The position numbers were made by a program, and so were the translations under genes. Shown one piece after another: positions 35,574 to 49,171 of a stretch of 64,000 bases of DNA. This stretch comes from Sphagnum compactum (Eukaryota > Bryophyta > Sphagnopsida > Sphagnales). The notes beneath the pieces were generated by a model. The model had not been told where the DNA came from. It made no database searches and saw only the letters and a list, made by a program, of their open reading frames with translations. Location of the stretch: NCBI GenBank assembly GCA_965153455.1, contig OZ234503.1:10049118-10113117 (forward strand), read 5' to 3'. Position 1 is the stretch's first letter. Each line of letters begins with the position of its first letter.

Positions 35574-38500
35574 ATGCAGGAGTGGGTAGACTCAGGGATA
35601 TCAGGTGTTGTGCTGTTGGCTCTGTTTATTCTTCTTGTGGCGCTCGCTGTCGGACTCTTGCGCACTCAGAAATCCAGCAAGGCAAAGGAAGAGGAGTTTC
35701 GGAGGCTGCAGGGCTTGGCATCCGAAGATCAAGCCAGGGCGGAGGCAGAGTGGGAGGATGAATATAAGAAGTTGAAGCATTCAAACTTTTCAAGAGCCAA
35801 GCTCAGACGTCGAGCAACAACAGGAGAATCAGAGGCTGAAGCTGAACAAAGGAGGCAGGCAGAGGTTGAAGCTAATCGCAGAGTTCAAGAGGAGCTGGAA
35901 GGTAACCTTGGGAAGCAGGTAGAATTTGAAAATTTCAACAGGAAGCAGCAAGGGGAGCTTGGAGCTCTCAGCAGAGAGCACGTGGAGCTTGAATCTGCCA
36001 ACAGGAAACGTGTGGAAGAAGAAGCCCACAGTAGGAATCATGCCGAATTAGAGATAGAGAAGGAAGTTGCAAAGCCAGCTGAGGAGGAAACCGAGCTCAG
36101 GAAAAGGGCTCACGAAGAACCTACACTTCAGCAGCAGGCTGATCTAGAAGTTACACCCAGAAATCAGGCAGATGAGCAAGCTACCCACACAAGGATTGTA
36201 GAGGAGGATCAGCAGGTTGAAGTACTACTGGACACAGAGCCTCAGAAGAAGCAGATGGTAGAAGGTACATACTTTTGTGCTGCTTGTGGAAAATCAACCA
36301 GAAGGAGATGCAAGCAGTGCAAGCGTGTACACTACTGGTATGCAATTGTTTCAACACACTGATCTACAATCTCTGAGGCATTGCCATGAAGCTCCTGACA
36401 TATCTATCATGTGGGTCATCCCAACAGCCTTGATGTTTCTTGGGGTTTCTGACGACCTTAAATCTTTTTTGTGATTTAGATAACCAAAACCTCAGTTGTG
36501 GTTTTTCAGTTCCTCCGAATGTCAAATGTGGCATTGGGTTGCTGTCCACAAGTTTGAATGCCACCGGCTGAAACCAGGCAGCCCTGAGAGCCTGGATGCT
36601 GATGGTCAGATGGTCACTTCTGAGGTGGTACTCAGCCCTGGGAGCTCAGGGAGTGAGAACCAGAAGGGCTTTGCCAACTTTATTGGCACCAGCAGTGTAA
36701 ATGGAGTAGGACCACCAGTGCCTATGTCTTATCTCGGACACACCATTCCGTCAAGGCTGCCGTCTTCAATTGTTCTCTCTGATGGGCAACAATCAAAGCC
36801 AGAAAAGGTGCAGAGGAACATGCAAGTTCATCATATTGGTTTATTTTGTCTTTCCACCCAGTCCATTTTATTTTGGATAGCTGTGGAGGGATATTTGTTA
36901 TTGGGGACTAACTGAACATGGAAAGTGATGGATCTGTGCTTGAGGGCTTTCTTTATAATTGAGTAATATTCTGGGTCTTTGTTGCAGTGTTTGAGAGGTT
37001 TAATGCAGTCTTTGCATTCAGTTTTTAGGTAACATGACCAGAAGGTGGGATTCTCATTTTGTAGATGGACCCATCATCCACCAAATGAGCCCCAAGAACA
37101 TTTGGACTTATAAACCTTTGATTGAATGCAGCATCTTGCATTACTGAAGCTGACAGGGTGTGATTTTTACTTGTTTGTTATGCTCAGATCTTGTTCTCAT
37201 ATGACTATTTCACAGAATTGTTCAATTGGGATATGCTAAATTGTCCCCCATGTGGACTGTTCAATTGTGGAAACAGGTATATCTTAACATTTCCCTTGTG
37301 GGTTTTCTGTTTGCCATATTTGCTAACTCTTGCATTCCTCCAGCATTTGAGGCATCACCCTTAAATTGTGATAATCCACATCCAAACTGCAGACAATAAA
37401 ATATCCATTGGTAGGTGCTGATGCAAGGTCCATGAAATGTTTATGCAGCTGCTTCGCTAATGTTGTCCTGCAGTGCCTTTACCATACTCGGCCGCTCACT
37501 GCCTACCTTCTTAAAGAGCATCATGGTGAATCTTGTAAGGCTTCCACCAGCAGCCCCCCTGGCCTCCCCAAAAAAAACAAAAGTCATTTTTGTACTGTTT
37601 TTCTTTTGGACTGATTGTTAAATAGTTTTCTACACCCACCGTTGGAAACTTTTGAAGTCGGTGGGTAGTCATGGCACTGCCACTGATATTCATGGTGAAG
37701 GTGATGGTTTGACACTTAGTGAGTGGCTCTCGAAAGGTTATAACAGCTTTTATTGTCATGTTACCTTCAAAATGTTGTTGTGGCAATTTCTCTGGAATCT
37801 TTAGATATGTTTTTCTTTTGCACTCCAGGTTCGAGGCGTGAGTGGTGTTTCATGTGTGAGCTCCAGAAGCATGTGCAGAGGGTCAAAGGAAGTCAAGTAC
37901 CTGTCTCACCTCTCAACATACTTTCACGTATACGGAAGATTGGTAGTCATCCTGGATATGGCAGGCAAGAGGATGCCCATGAGATCATGAGGTAGGACTT
38001 TGGCCAGTCACAGACCCTAGCTAAGGCCATGAAGTCAGATCTGGATCATCTGTTGTCTCTACAGAGTTTTGGCTGAAAATGGATCCAAGTTGTGGGTCTG
38101 ACTGCAGAACTGTGCGCAATATTTCTATAAATAGACACAAGAAAAGAGGATCCAAGGTGAAGGCACATAGAATTTGGAAATTTCTAGAATGTGTCTATGG
38201 GCTGAATGGAGAATTGGGAAAAGTAAATTCTAAACAAGTATATGGGTTGTTTCTGCAAGTTCAGGCTTTCTATCGACTTGATGCAAATGATTTGCCTTGA
38301 CCATGTTGGTGGGGAAAGGGCTGTTGATGTTTCTGTACAACAGACATCACTCATACACCACATTTTCGGTGGATATCTGCAATCACAGGTACTGTTCTAG
38401 GACTGTTCTATGTTCAGATGTGTTTTCAAGGTTGTGTATAGTGGAGCTGGGGCTAATGGTGGATTTGATTGCAGAAAGCTATTGCAGTCTTCTTGAAATG

Positions 38501-41425
38501 TGGCCATCTGCTGTGTGCCACAGATTTCTTTGGTGTGTCATGGATTTGCTTGGTTATGTCATCAATTTGACACTCTTCTTGATCTAGCTCGAGTCCTTGT
38601 TATTTCTCCCTTGGAAATGTAGGAAAGAGGATTAAAATGTGTCTATCTGGTGTGTTGTGGATTTTCTTGGTCATGCCATTGATTGAAAACTTTTTTGATC
38701 TGGCAATTCTTTGTCCTATTCAATTATTAGAGATGAAATAGAGGAAAGAGGGTTAACAATGTGGGTGCTATTTCAATGCTCTGGCTTGCAGGTGAAATGT
38801 ATGCAGTGCCTGCATGAATCTAATCGATATGAACCCATGATGGATCTTGCAGTGGAGATCCAAGGTGATATCAAGTCCTTGGAGGGTGCTCTTACTCAAT
38901 TCACGGGTACTGAATTGTTGGATGGTGTGAACAAGTACAAGTGTGAATGGTGTGTGCTTTTCACCCTTCTCTGGAAATTTTAGTGATTGCTCACCCAGAC
39001 TAATGCTAGAGAAGGTGAACAAATTCACCTGTAAGATTTCTCATTAACAATTGCAACCAGCTCCTCAAAGAGTCTGTGTTACTGGTTGCCAAAACTTTGA
39101 GCAGACTGGTCCCTACTGCAGAGCAATACATGTCCTGTTTGGAATGAATGAGGCCAAGATTGTATGTCCATCAGAGAGCTCCAGTTACCCATATCCTGAC
39201 AACCCCATTCCTTCTTCACTCTTGGTCTAACACTTTGGTCGCTGGCCGATGTAATGCAGTTGTAATTCATACGTGAAAGCACATAAGCAGCTCACTGTAT
39301 ACAAAGCACCTAACATTCTCACTGTTGCACTCAAGCGCTTTCAGGTGATCCTCAATTTGCAGGCATTTCATTTCAATGCTGATGATATCTGTCTTTCCCT
39401 GCTCCGAAGATTATTTTGAAAGGAGACAAATTTGACTCTGAGTACATGCACCGCACCAGTGTAGATATGTGGTCCAACACCTTTGTGCTGCGTATTGAAA
39501 AGCTTGAAACTCCTCTGGTCATTCATGCAGCAATTTGCAGATTTTAGGGTGATTCTAGATTTACGTGCTAGTAGTAACTGGTCTGCTAATTTTGTTATCA
39601 AATAACATCCAGGGTGGGAAGTTTGGAAAGCTGAACAAGCGAGTTGCTTTCCCTGAAGCATTGAACATGATGCCATATATGAGTCAAATGGGGGATCAAC
39701 CACCACTCTATCATCTCTATGCAGTGGTCGTCCACCTGGATGTACTCAATGCCTCAGACTTTGGACATTACATTTGTTATGTAAAGAACTCTCTTGGCTA
39801 TTGGTATAAGGTTGATGACACTAAGGTAAAACTCCACATGTCTTACTATTCTTTCTTGGTTAAGGTTTTTGTCATTTTCTAGATTCAGGGTAAGAAATGA
39901 GTTGTGCTCAGTCTGTGCCAGTTGGCAAAGACCATGTTGATATGTGTGGAATTTACTGTCACAGGTGGATGAAGTGGAGTTGCATGAAGTGACTTCTCAG
40001 AGGGCTTATATGCTTTTCTACACCAGGTCTGTTTACTCTTGTGTTTTTATATGAATCTTATGCAGTGGATGGTAGCATGCATGCTATCTTACCTGGCTAG
40101 GTTTTGACAAAGCCCAGAAAGTTTTTCTTCAATCACAGATTTGTGAAGTACATTGCTTTGGAGTATACGTGTCTGGTTGGGTTTCACTTCTTAATTCCTG
40201 TTGATGATTCACTGCTCATTCTGGCTTTCTATTTTAATTCAGGTCATCTGCCCGTCCTGCATCAGTGCCAGAGGATGGAATCATGGGTGCTGTCTTAGCT
40301 GCACAGCAATGCCCTGAGTCAGGCAGGGGTACAGCAAGGTTTGAACATATACGGAATTCTTTATATAGTCTATGGGCTTCACCTGAACCATCATTGGACC
40401 TGATCAGAAGTTTTCCAGATGCTGATGCCAATGGCAATGGCTGGTATAGGCTGGGAAATGAGACACAGCAAAATTGGAGCTGTGGTTTGGATTTGGATGC
40501 ACAAAAGTTTGTATCACTATCATCAGGAGATGCAGAACTGGGCACTCTAATGACTGAAAATGAAATCATGCTTGGGCATTCTCAGTTGGGCCATGATTTA
40601 AGCACTTCACAATTTGCTGGTGTAGGTGGATCCAGACTAAACTCTAACAACCTGATATCGATCTCCCATGATTCCTTGGTGGCTTTCCAATCTGTAAGTG
40701 GAAACTTGGAACATAGCTTGAGTTTCCGACTATCTGGTCCACCTTGGGATGTGATGATGGATGAGAACCAGCAGCACCAGAGTTCAATAAAAGGGCTTGG
40801 GAAACTGGTGAAACGAAGGCTGTTTAAGGGCCTGTCATCTGGGCTTTTCTCGAAGCCATTGGAGAAAGGCCACTTGTCAGCATTGTCGGCAGGAAGCAAC
40901 TCTTGCCCACAACTCTCAGCTTTGTCAAGCTCCTCACCATCTAAGAGCGTGCTCCCTGAAATTTGTGTTGATTCATCATGTATCACATGTTCTATGTGGG
41001 TTGACAAGCCCATTCAGATGTACAGTCCAGAGGATGTCTGGGAAAAGCTCTTTCCAGTACAGGCACAACAACAGCACTCAGGTGTTTCAGGCGCATTGGG
41101 CCCTGAGCATTTTCAGCTGTTTGAAGCAAACTCTTCTTGTCAATTGGAGATTAATCATGTACAGAAAGTTAGAGGAAGGAATTTGCAAAATTGCAGTGGG
41201 ATGTTATGTGGTGGATATGTCTGGGTATTACATCCAGGGAAAGTGGATGTCTGTCGCAGCAAACCTGGTTTCTCCCACATCTGTACAACAGGAGATCAAA
41301 ATAAGTTGAATGAGTTGGGGGGAAATGTTGAAGGCATGATATGTGGGGACTGCTCTCTGTCATCCATGATCATTACTGAGAGTCAAGATATGCAGGGAGT
41401 GTTTTGTCCGATCGAGGTGATCTGA
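35574..41425 (+). CDS. Ubiquitin-specific protease with MYND finger (UBP16-like)
   Basis: Eleven exons: 35574-36337, 36510-36807, 37188-37276, 37449-37534, 37829-37991, 38265-38388, 38792-38949, 39260-39344, 39613-39825, 39965-40026, 40243-41425, giving 1,074 residues. It cleaves ubiquitin from substrates. An N-terminal membrane helix (about 10-29) leads into a Glu/Arg-rich, probably coiled-coil stretch (about 40-220). The MYND zinc finger follows: C235, C238, C246, C249, C255, C259, H268, C272. The peptidase domain has the Cys box [15 protein letters not shown] (catalytic C385), the [12 protein letters not shown] block, zinc-ligand pairs (VKCMQC and KCECC) and the His box ([11 protein letters not shown]641; D657). 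Membrane anchor plus MYND plus USP is the plant UBP15-19 layout, and the long tail of about 390 residues fits UBP16. The tail has no domain I recognise. Codon C255 and the codon before C385 are each split by an intron. Confidence 0.93.
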
Positions 41426-44400
41426 ATCAGCTACTGACTCCAACATTTTACCAAGGAACATGTGCTTTTGAGGGGGACCATCCAGGACTTAGTCACTTGT
41501 ACATTTTTTGGCTTGCAGCCACTGAAAATTTGTGGATGTCAATGTCTCCAGCGCTGAGCTGATGGATGAGAACTGCAACGGCCATTTATCTTCTGATGGA
41601 CTAGAATGCAACTGCATTATATCTTGTGGTGGACTTCACAGCTACTAGTCCTGGGCATCATCCTGTTCTGAGGAGGGTTCAGAAAACTGCAGCAACAAAC
41701 GTAGCTTCAGCACATGTGGGTAACTGGATCAACTTCAAACGATATCAAATTATGGATGATGACAAGGAGAGAGACTTCATGTGTTTGTATATGTTCGTCA
41801 TGCTATGACCACCCAGCAACCCTTTTGTGTGGATTGGGATGGGAACAAGCTTTAGAACTAAGGTAAAGCAAAGAGGAGGCTAGTGAAGGAGGCTAGGCAT
41901 TGGACTAGTGGGGAGAGTGAGTGAAACCGCAAGGAAGAGCTTTTTTGTAAGGAGCTTTTTTGTAAGGAGCTGGGTAAAATACTGCTCCTTTTCTTCTGCA
42001 ACTAAAACCTGTGGGGGAAATCACATTGCTGTTCTCTCACCATATTTAGGCAGTACCTCAGCAACTATGGAGGCTTATAGGAAAATTGAAACTCACATAT
42101 GGATCTATACCAAAGATATCGAAGAAGACAGCAATTCAAAACTGTGTTTTGACTGTTATCTTGCCCACCAACAGAATTTGATGCTTTATGTTTATTTTGT
42201 TAATTGTCTTTCCCTATTCTCTTTTCCTTTAGTTTTTCTTTCCCTTTCTGGTGGTTGGTTTTTTTCTTGTCCTTGTTGTGGTCTGTTGCTAGCCAGTAGT
42301 ATGGCTGAGTCTTCCCGTTGCTTCTGGAATTGCAGCAGTTGCAGGCTGATGCTTAAACTCAGTTTGCACGACGATGCTAGTCATTGGCCTTTACCCACTA
42401 GAGTGCTGATGAAGGTAATGGGGAAGTTGTGGCAGTTAAAGTCACTATCATACATACTACTGTTTATGGTCGCTGAATACTAGAGAGACTGGCACTTTTG
42501 TTCATACGGCTGAGTGTTTCTTGTTTCTTCTGTCTTGTTTGGTTCTTTCTATGGCTACGTGAGCAAGTGTTAACCTGGCTGTTTTTCTTATGAGAGATAT
42601 TTGTGTTTAATTTGGCCGTTGGTGATCTGCTATGTGATCTTGTGCATGTTGAATACTGCACTATCCGAAACCTTCCTTTTTTGTAGAATCTTGGAATTTG
42701 CTATGTGATCTTGTGCATTTTGAATACTGCACTATCCGAAACCTTCCTTTTTTGTAGAATGTTGGAATCTTCAACAAATAGTTATTTCAAGAAGGAAATT
42801 TTTGTTAATCAAAGTGAGGATACTTTTGGAATTTTCAAGAAGATAGTACGTATCAACATGAAATATATTTTAAATTAATGAATAATTCAACAGCCAAATG
42901 TTGAAGTTACCTCGGTACGACCTTAGCTTAGTTTGTTTAAACATTAGGTATCGAAGGAGCATACCAGGCAGGTAAATGACCTGGGACACTATCCACTGTA
43001 GGGAGCTGACGAAATTAATGTGCAGTAATGGCAGCCTGAAACTTGCAACTCTTAATGCCATTAATGATGAAGGTGATGATCTGCTTCTTTATATGCAACA
43101 ATCATATGGGTTTTTTCTTTTCCAATTTTATGATGACTATGTTCATCCATCCTTCTATATTTGTTGGCTTTAACCTACTGGAACCTAATGTAGAATCTTG
43201 GTCATTTTTTGAGGTTTTCACTAAAAATTTACTAGCAACGCAAGAGGTCAAAACATTTGTACTCTGAAATCAAGTTTGTGAACAAACATACTCAGAAAAG
43301 CATTAGAAGGCAATCTTCAACATAAAACACAACCAGAAAAAATATTAAAAGGCAATCTTCGACATTCAGAATCAAGAGATGAGAATAATGACAAACCACC
43401 CCTGGCAAATCCACCTACCATTCCCACCTTGGATTTGTTACCGCTTCTAGCAATTGAGCTTCAATCCCAGTTGACATAGTTCACATACAAAATGTCTCCT
43501 CGTTATATCTTATTCATGAGAACCAGTTCAGTCCTGCAAAATACATGAGCATTGTGCTAAATTACCAGTACATGAACATTTCCACACAACTTTTGGGACG
43601 AAAATGCCAAAGATCGTTCACCAAAAAACATTCAGCTAAATTGAAGTGGATTCAAGACTCAGCAGACAAAAACCATTGCCACTAATTAGACAGCTTCTAC
43701 CTCTTTTTTCCATAAATGAGATGGAATAGACAAGCAAAGGATCTACCAGCACAACTTAACTGGAAAAGGAGCACAAGGATTTTTGACCATTACATGCATG
43801 CACACAATTTCAGAGTGTGTTGTCCAGGGTACAGAGAATAAGCATGCCATGGACTTTTTAAAGTTATGAAATTAGGAAGACATAATGGAGAGTTCCAGCT
43901 CACCATGATGAGTCTTGGAAACTTGGGAACAGCAGCTCCTCACCTGCTTGATGAGCAGAACAAAAGAGATCAGTAAGGGTTGTCATGAAAGAGCAGAACA
44001 CAGCCTACACATATATGTCCTCTAATAGGCACATGGTTCAGGGCGAAGGAGGGGTGAAATCAGTAAGGCAAATCTGATTTTCCATGAATGGAAATGCCAG
44101 CCCACCAGTTTTGAAATTGCATCGGAATCATCAATGTACAACTAAAGATCGTGAATGAAAACAGAAAGCTTGCATTCTGTACCAAGAGAAAAAAAGGAAT
44201 TAATTAAAAATGGATGGACCTTGGTTGCTCCTCTTCTATCATTTGATTGCCACAATACCCCTGTTCTGGTAAGCCTGTCAACAACAGCCCAGCACTTGAG
44301 ACATCAAGCTGACAACAAAATTTAGTCACCACCACTTATCTACTCTGCAGAATTAAAAACTTTCTACACTTTCACTGTAGCCAAAACTTGACTTGTGGGT

Positions 44401-44682
44401 CACATTTATTTCCAGGGCCAAAGAGGCCCTCATTTGCACACAACCTAGCTGCCAACAGACAGGAAGCTGTCAGATGAGTGAAAACCTGGAAAATTCTGTC
44501 ATTGTTAGCAAGATCCCACAAACTAAGGATTACAATGAGCAAGCCAGTGAATTAGTGAAAGATTCCCAAACTAGAAATGATTCACTCTAATACTCATAGA
44601 CACTGTCTATATCCTCTGTACAGAAGATGTTACCACAAGTCCTCTAAGCTAAAAGTCCTTTTGTAGAGGCCTCTGCAAGACT
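41426..44682. other. Convergent intergenic region, UBP16-like / ULP2-like
   Basis: It contains the two 3' UTRs, a 71-bp tandem duplication (42630-42771) and otherwise AT-rich sequence. A short imperfect repeat around AAGGCAATCTTC lies near 43308 and 43352. No coding exon of either gene was found here. The frame at 41908-42483 has no family resemblance. Confidence 0.6.
42630..42771. repeat. 71-bp tandem duplication
   Basis: Two copies beginning CTATGTGATCTTGTGCAT (42630 and 42701) differ at very few positions, so the event is recent. The location is downstream of the UBP16-like gene. Confidence 0.9.
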
Positions 44683-47600
44683 CTACTTAGACCCTACAAG
44701 TAGGGCCTCATCAGCAGGCAAAACTTTTGTCCCATTGTTGAGATTGTTTTTGCGCATAGCTTGATGCAGTTGCAGAAGCAGTTCTTGGATGTGTCGGCGC
44801 TTGGCAGAGACATCTGCTGTCTTGAACCAATCCCTTGTAAGCTGCCATAGCACCAATTACTTCAAAAGGTTACAGAATGACCTTCAAGAAATTGAGGTGC
44901 TTCTATTGTTGCCATGGCCAATAGTAAGATGCCAATTGAAGCAAGGTCATAACCTGATTTCTACTCCAGACAATGAATATGCAAGAAGAGATCAACTTAC
45001 AAAATCTGGGATCCCCTGCCTCTGTGACTGGTAAACTTGTGAAGCTCTAAGAAAGACCTCCACATAGTGCAACAGGAAAAGACCACAGTCACAGAGATTG
45101 GTTTGTTGAGGAACCTGGTGCACACACCAGCAACATAGTTCAGATCATATAAATGCCTTCAACACTAAGAGAACAACACAGCATCTGGCACCCTCTCAAA
45201 AGTACAGCTTGAACCTAGTTCCTCATGAAGGAATTAATCAAAGACAATAGTAGCACCTCAGCACGGTAGAACTGGATATGAGGCAAAACTTCATGTGACA
45301 AGTTTCCTGACAGGTGTAGAGTTTGATTTCTTTCCATCCATGCTTCTGAAAGATATCTGCAATAACAGCAAGAAAAAATGAGGAAGAATTCAGAACAGAG
45401 CTTCATGCAACTACCCACACACTCCTTTCAGACCAATTCCAAGAAACCTAGTTGATGAGAGAGATTCAATTGGCAATGACTGCATCTATGGAAGACTAGC
45501 AAGCACAGATTGTGCATGAACTAACCTCTGAATGTGCTGTTCCACATCTCCATGGCTGCCTTCAAGAGAATCCAGATGCAGTATACAGGGTGTGGCCAAT
45601 CTTGAGCTGCTGTGTTCTGTGAAAGAAATCAGGAAATGGTGAAGGTCAGCCTACTCCAGTGATAAGAATGTTGAGCTACTCTTAGTTGTTGAAGCAATCT
45701 ATTGAATTGGAAGTACAACCATTTTCTTCAGGTTTCTGGGTATTCCAACATTGGTCTCCAGTATTTGAAATGAACTGATGAAGCATATTCTCACCAGGTA
45801 AACGTGCAAGGTGACCAAGATGACAAATTATGACGAGGCTCCAGTGAGACCTGCAACCATGCAAGAGGCTTGTAATTCCAATTCACATCAATAGGCAAGG
45901 ATTCTGTCCTACACCACAGAGAACTCCTCACAAATGCTAAAAGTACATAACATCATAGAAATAATGTAACAATGTCATAATCTTTCTACCTCTCCCACCT
46001 TTCCTGCACATCTTATCAAATTCAAGAAACATCGTATTCAGCAAAGCATATGACTATACAAGTTCTACAAAACTGTCTAACACAGTAAAGTGCACCTTTG
46101 ATTCACAGGAATGAAAATGTAGTCTTTGTCAAACAGGTCAACTTTCCGGGTCCATTTCTTTACTCGTTCATATGGACTCTTGCCAGAATCTTGTGAGTTC
46201 TTCCCTGGTTCAGCAAGCTTTCTGTAGAAAAAGCTGTTGAAGAAGTAAAACTGAGCCTGGTTCTTTGTTGGAACCCCACCTTGCAGGTACCTGCAGGAGA
46301 GGAGTGTCAATGGAGTGGAAAAAAACCAGAAAATAGACAGAACAAGGTAGAAAACAATGGGGTGACTTCAACAGGCTTTTCAAATCTTTGGGAGACAGCA
46401 AAATATCATTGAAATGTCATCAAGCTGACCATTAGGTTGTCTTACTTTATGTAAAAATCAATCACACTGTCACTCAGGAAACCCATTGGTTTCAGCATCT
46501 CAAAGTCACTTCGTGTAACTGTGACAGCATCTGAATCATCTCGAGGGTAAACAAGAACCTCAAATTTCTGTACATCTTCACTAATTCTGCAGCAAACAAA
46601 ACAGGAGCACAGGAGGCAGCATATTAGAACCTTCACAATAAATTCTAACCCACTCGAGAATCATCGAAAAAAAGATCTGACTGACCAAGAAGCTACATGC
46701 AATGAACCATCACACAAAAACCCACAATTCAATATGGGAGACATTCCAAACCTGCCAGATATTGAGCTATCTTCTGCCTTGAATCTTGGGACATAGTTTG
46801 CCCTGAAAAAACATATCAAATTGTTAATACTCTTAACTTTGGATCCCACAATACAGCTCAATACTTCAATTTGGCAATATACCAGGCTAATGGTAGAGGC
46901 ATGTGGATTTCACAGGTTTCTGACAAGTCTCCTCAGTACCTAAATTTCATGGACAATCCATAATGATAACACAGGAAATAGACCGGCCATCATCAAGTGA
47001 GAGACATTGCTTATAACCTTGTTTGATGCACATTATTACTTAGGTCTCTAAGAGGACTTCTTGCAAGCTGCTCCCTGATTATCTCTGCCTCATCACTGTG
47101 TAAACAATGGAGAAGCACTCTTCAAAATTAGTCAAGCCATGAGATCTTTTTACTTATGAGGAACACAATACATAAAACACAAAATCTTTGAACAGATGAA
47201 TGATTGCATTAAGAGAATTGATACTTAAAAAATACCAGCACTCCGGCAGATGCCTTCATGTGACACAGCAAAATTAGGATGACCAGGATGCAACAAACCT
47301 AGTACATCTTCCCCAAATCTCCTTGTACTTTTTGGTCATTGCAAGGATAGTTCGCTGATGCTCAATCCAATCCTTATTGTTGACTTCCAACACATATGTG
47401 TCTGTCAAAGGAAGAGACTTAATTGCTTGAGTCCATGACAATTGCAATATTGCATTCCATCAGAATCTCATGCAATTGAGATTGTTAGTGGAAGTGTACA
47501 CCATAGTGGAAATGGTGTTGGATCAAAGCTTTTCAGTGATATAGTTTTACAAGGCTAGCTGGTTTCTCCAAGGATTGTTCATCTAATAGAGGAAACTTGT

Positions 47601-48576
47601 GAAGAGTGCAAGTCCACCTGTATTTTGCTGAAACCTTCCACTTCCTAGAGCAAACTGTTTGAGGGATGCTGGTTTGCATGGCAAGGACTCCTTGTGCACA
47701 TCTATCCAGACCATTGCCTTTTCTTCAGTCTGCAGGCACATGCAAAATCCTCACATATAAACATTAAGTCTATTTGACATGGAGGCAAACTACAGCAGGG
47801 AGACAAACTCTATTGACCACCAAAAGCAGTTGTGAGAGTGAGGTATTTGGCACTTTACCAAAGGGCTGTGGAATACATAATAGCACATGAACGAACGAAT
47901 CTCCTCCAGACGCCATGTAATCGAATACTTTTGGCCAAAGCCCTTCACTGCTCGAAATTCGACAAAATGTGACGTGAATCGCATGCTTGGAGCCTTGACA
48001 TGCTGCAGTCCGAATCTTGCACGGGAAGCAGTCACGATTACCTCGTCTCTGCTTGCTTCATTCCGAGAGATTTCCTGCTAAGACCAGAATTGTACCTCCG
48101 CTAAGACTGTTAGCACAATACAACGACTCGGCAGACATATCTAGCACAACCTCTCAGTGCAAAAGACAGAAACGCTCGGCAGTTGCTCGGAGTATTCACT
48201 GGTAAACAATTTGAGGAAAGTTCAGAAAAGCTTGCCTGAATAGCATTTACAGGTCTCTTCAGTGCAGGACGTCGAAGCCAGTCTGGGCGTGGGATTGCTG
48301 ACGGCAACGGTGTCCCGTTCCTTCTCTTGTCTAGAATCAATGCATCCATACATAGAATGAGTGTGGGACATATGTATACACAGAAATCTTGCCTCAGCAG
48401 AAAACGAGTATCCGAATTACACGAGGCACGGACTTACAGAATGTCTCAGTGGTTGGCCTGGAAGGGCTGGCAGGCCTGTCCTCCTCTTCTTCGATGAAAT
48501 CGAAAACGGAAGTCTCTGCTTCAATTTCCACAAGTGGCTTCTGCCTCTTGTTCGCTGTCTCCATATCGTCGAACAT
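44683..48576 (-). CDS. SUMO protease, ULP2/SENP6-7 type (C48 peptidase)
   Basis: Fourteen minus-strand exons: 48438-48576, 48236 (or 48251)-48330, 47877-48074, 47618-47729, 47299-47401, 47018-47095, 46752-46802, 46446-46586, 46096-46290, 45795-45850, 45526-45616, 45257-45356, 45001-45114, 44683-44841. The product is 543 residues (538 with the shorter exon 2). It removes SUMO from conjugates. The C48 domain begins near the VLVYPRDDSDAVTV block and includes FLSDSVIDFYI, FYFFNSFFYRKL, RVKKWTRKVDLFDKDYIF, the His box SHWSLVIICH (H373), the Asp in ILHLDSLEGSH (D405) and the Cys box DCGLFLLHYVEVF (C463, oxyanion Gln 457). The insertions and conserved blocks match plant ULP2-like rather than ESD4-like proteins. 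It is short for that class, with only about 80 residues after the catalytic Cys. Exon 2 may end at a GC donor (CAG/GCAAGC) or at GTAAAT 15 bases upstream. Both keep frame. Confidence 0.92.
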
Positions 48577-49171
48577 TGCGATGCTCCACGCCCCCCAATC
48601 CTGAAACGACTCTACAAATCTAGCGCAGAGAATGCGGGTTCCAAAAATTCGACACAGTAGTATGCACACAAACTGTTACCAAAAGTGCGCTTCCCGCTAA
48701 CAAGTTTTCGACACCACTAATAAAGCTGGTAAAACGTTTAAGAGGTATAGGCGGGAGAAGAGAGACTAGGATCAAATTCGATGGACCAGCAATAGGAAAA
48801 AAAATCTTTGATCGCCATTGACACGGTGTATTTTGGCAACCTAGAACGGTCTAGACAGAGCGGGAAAACACGACGCAGAAGGGGAGAACAGGAAAATGGA
48901 CAAAAAAAACCAAACGTGACATTGCAGAAAATACCGCAACTCTGGTCCCGATTTTTTTGTTTTTTGAAAAGGAAAAAAAACCAGCATTGCCTCAAAAGTC
49001 TGGATGTAGATTCAAGCGGTGAATCCCAAAGCGCAGCCGGCAAAGGAAGCCGAGCGAAGACGACGGTTCAGTGCAGGAAGGAAGCAGCGGAGAGACGAGC
49101 GCCACAGCTATGGCGTGGGTTTCTTCGAACGCTCAAAGGCGCGGGAACGATCGAGCCTGTGTCGAGCTCTT
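48577..49171 (-). promoter_or_regulatory. 5' flank of the ULP2-like gene
   Basis: This is the promoter and 5' UTR side of the minus-strand gene. It is somewhat GC-richer than the downstream spacer. No TATA box or microsatellite stands out. The open frames (for example near 48808-49173) are not protein-like. Confidence 0.4.

Noticed and set aside
36988-37029. Possible exon after an AG acceptor in the UBP gene
   Set aside because: Its phase does not join the next exon. The acceptor at 37188 gives a frame matching the conserved region before the Cys box.
38065-38095. Acceptor-like CTCTACAG in the UBP gene
   Set aside because: Leads to an in-frame stop. The acceptor at 38265 restores the expected USP sequence.
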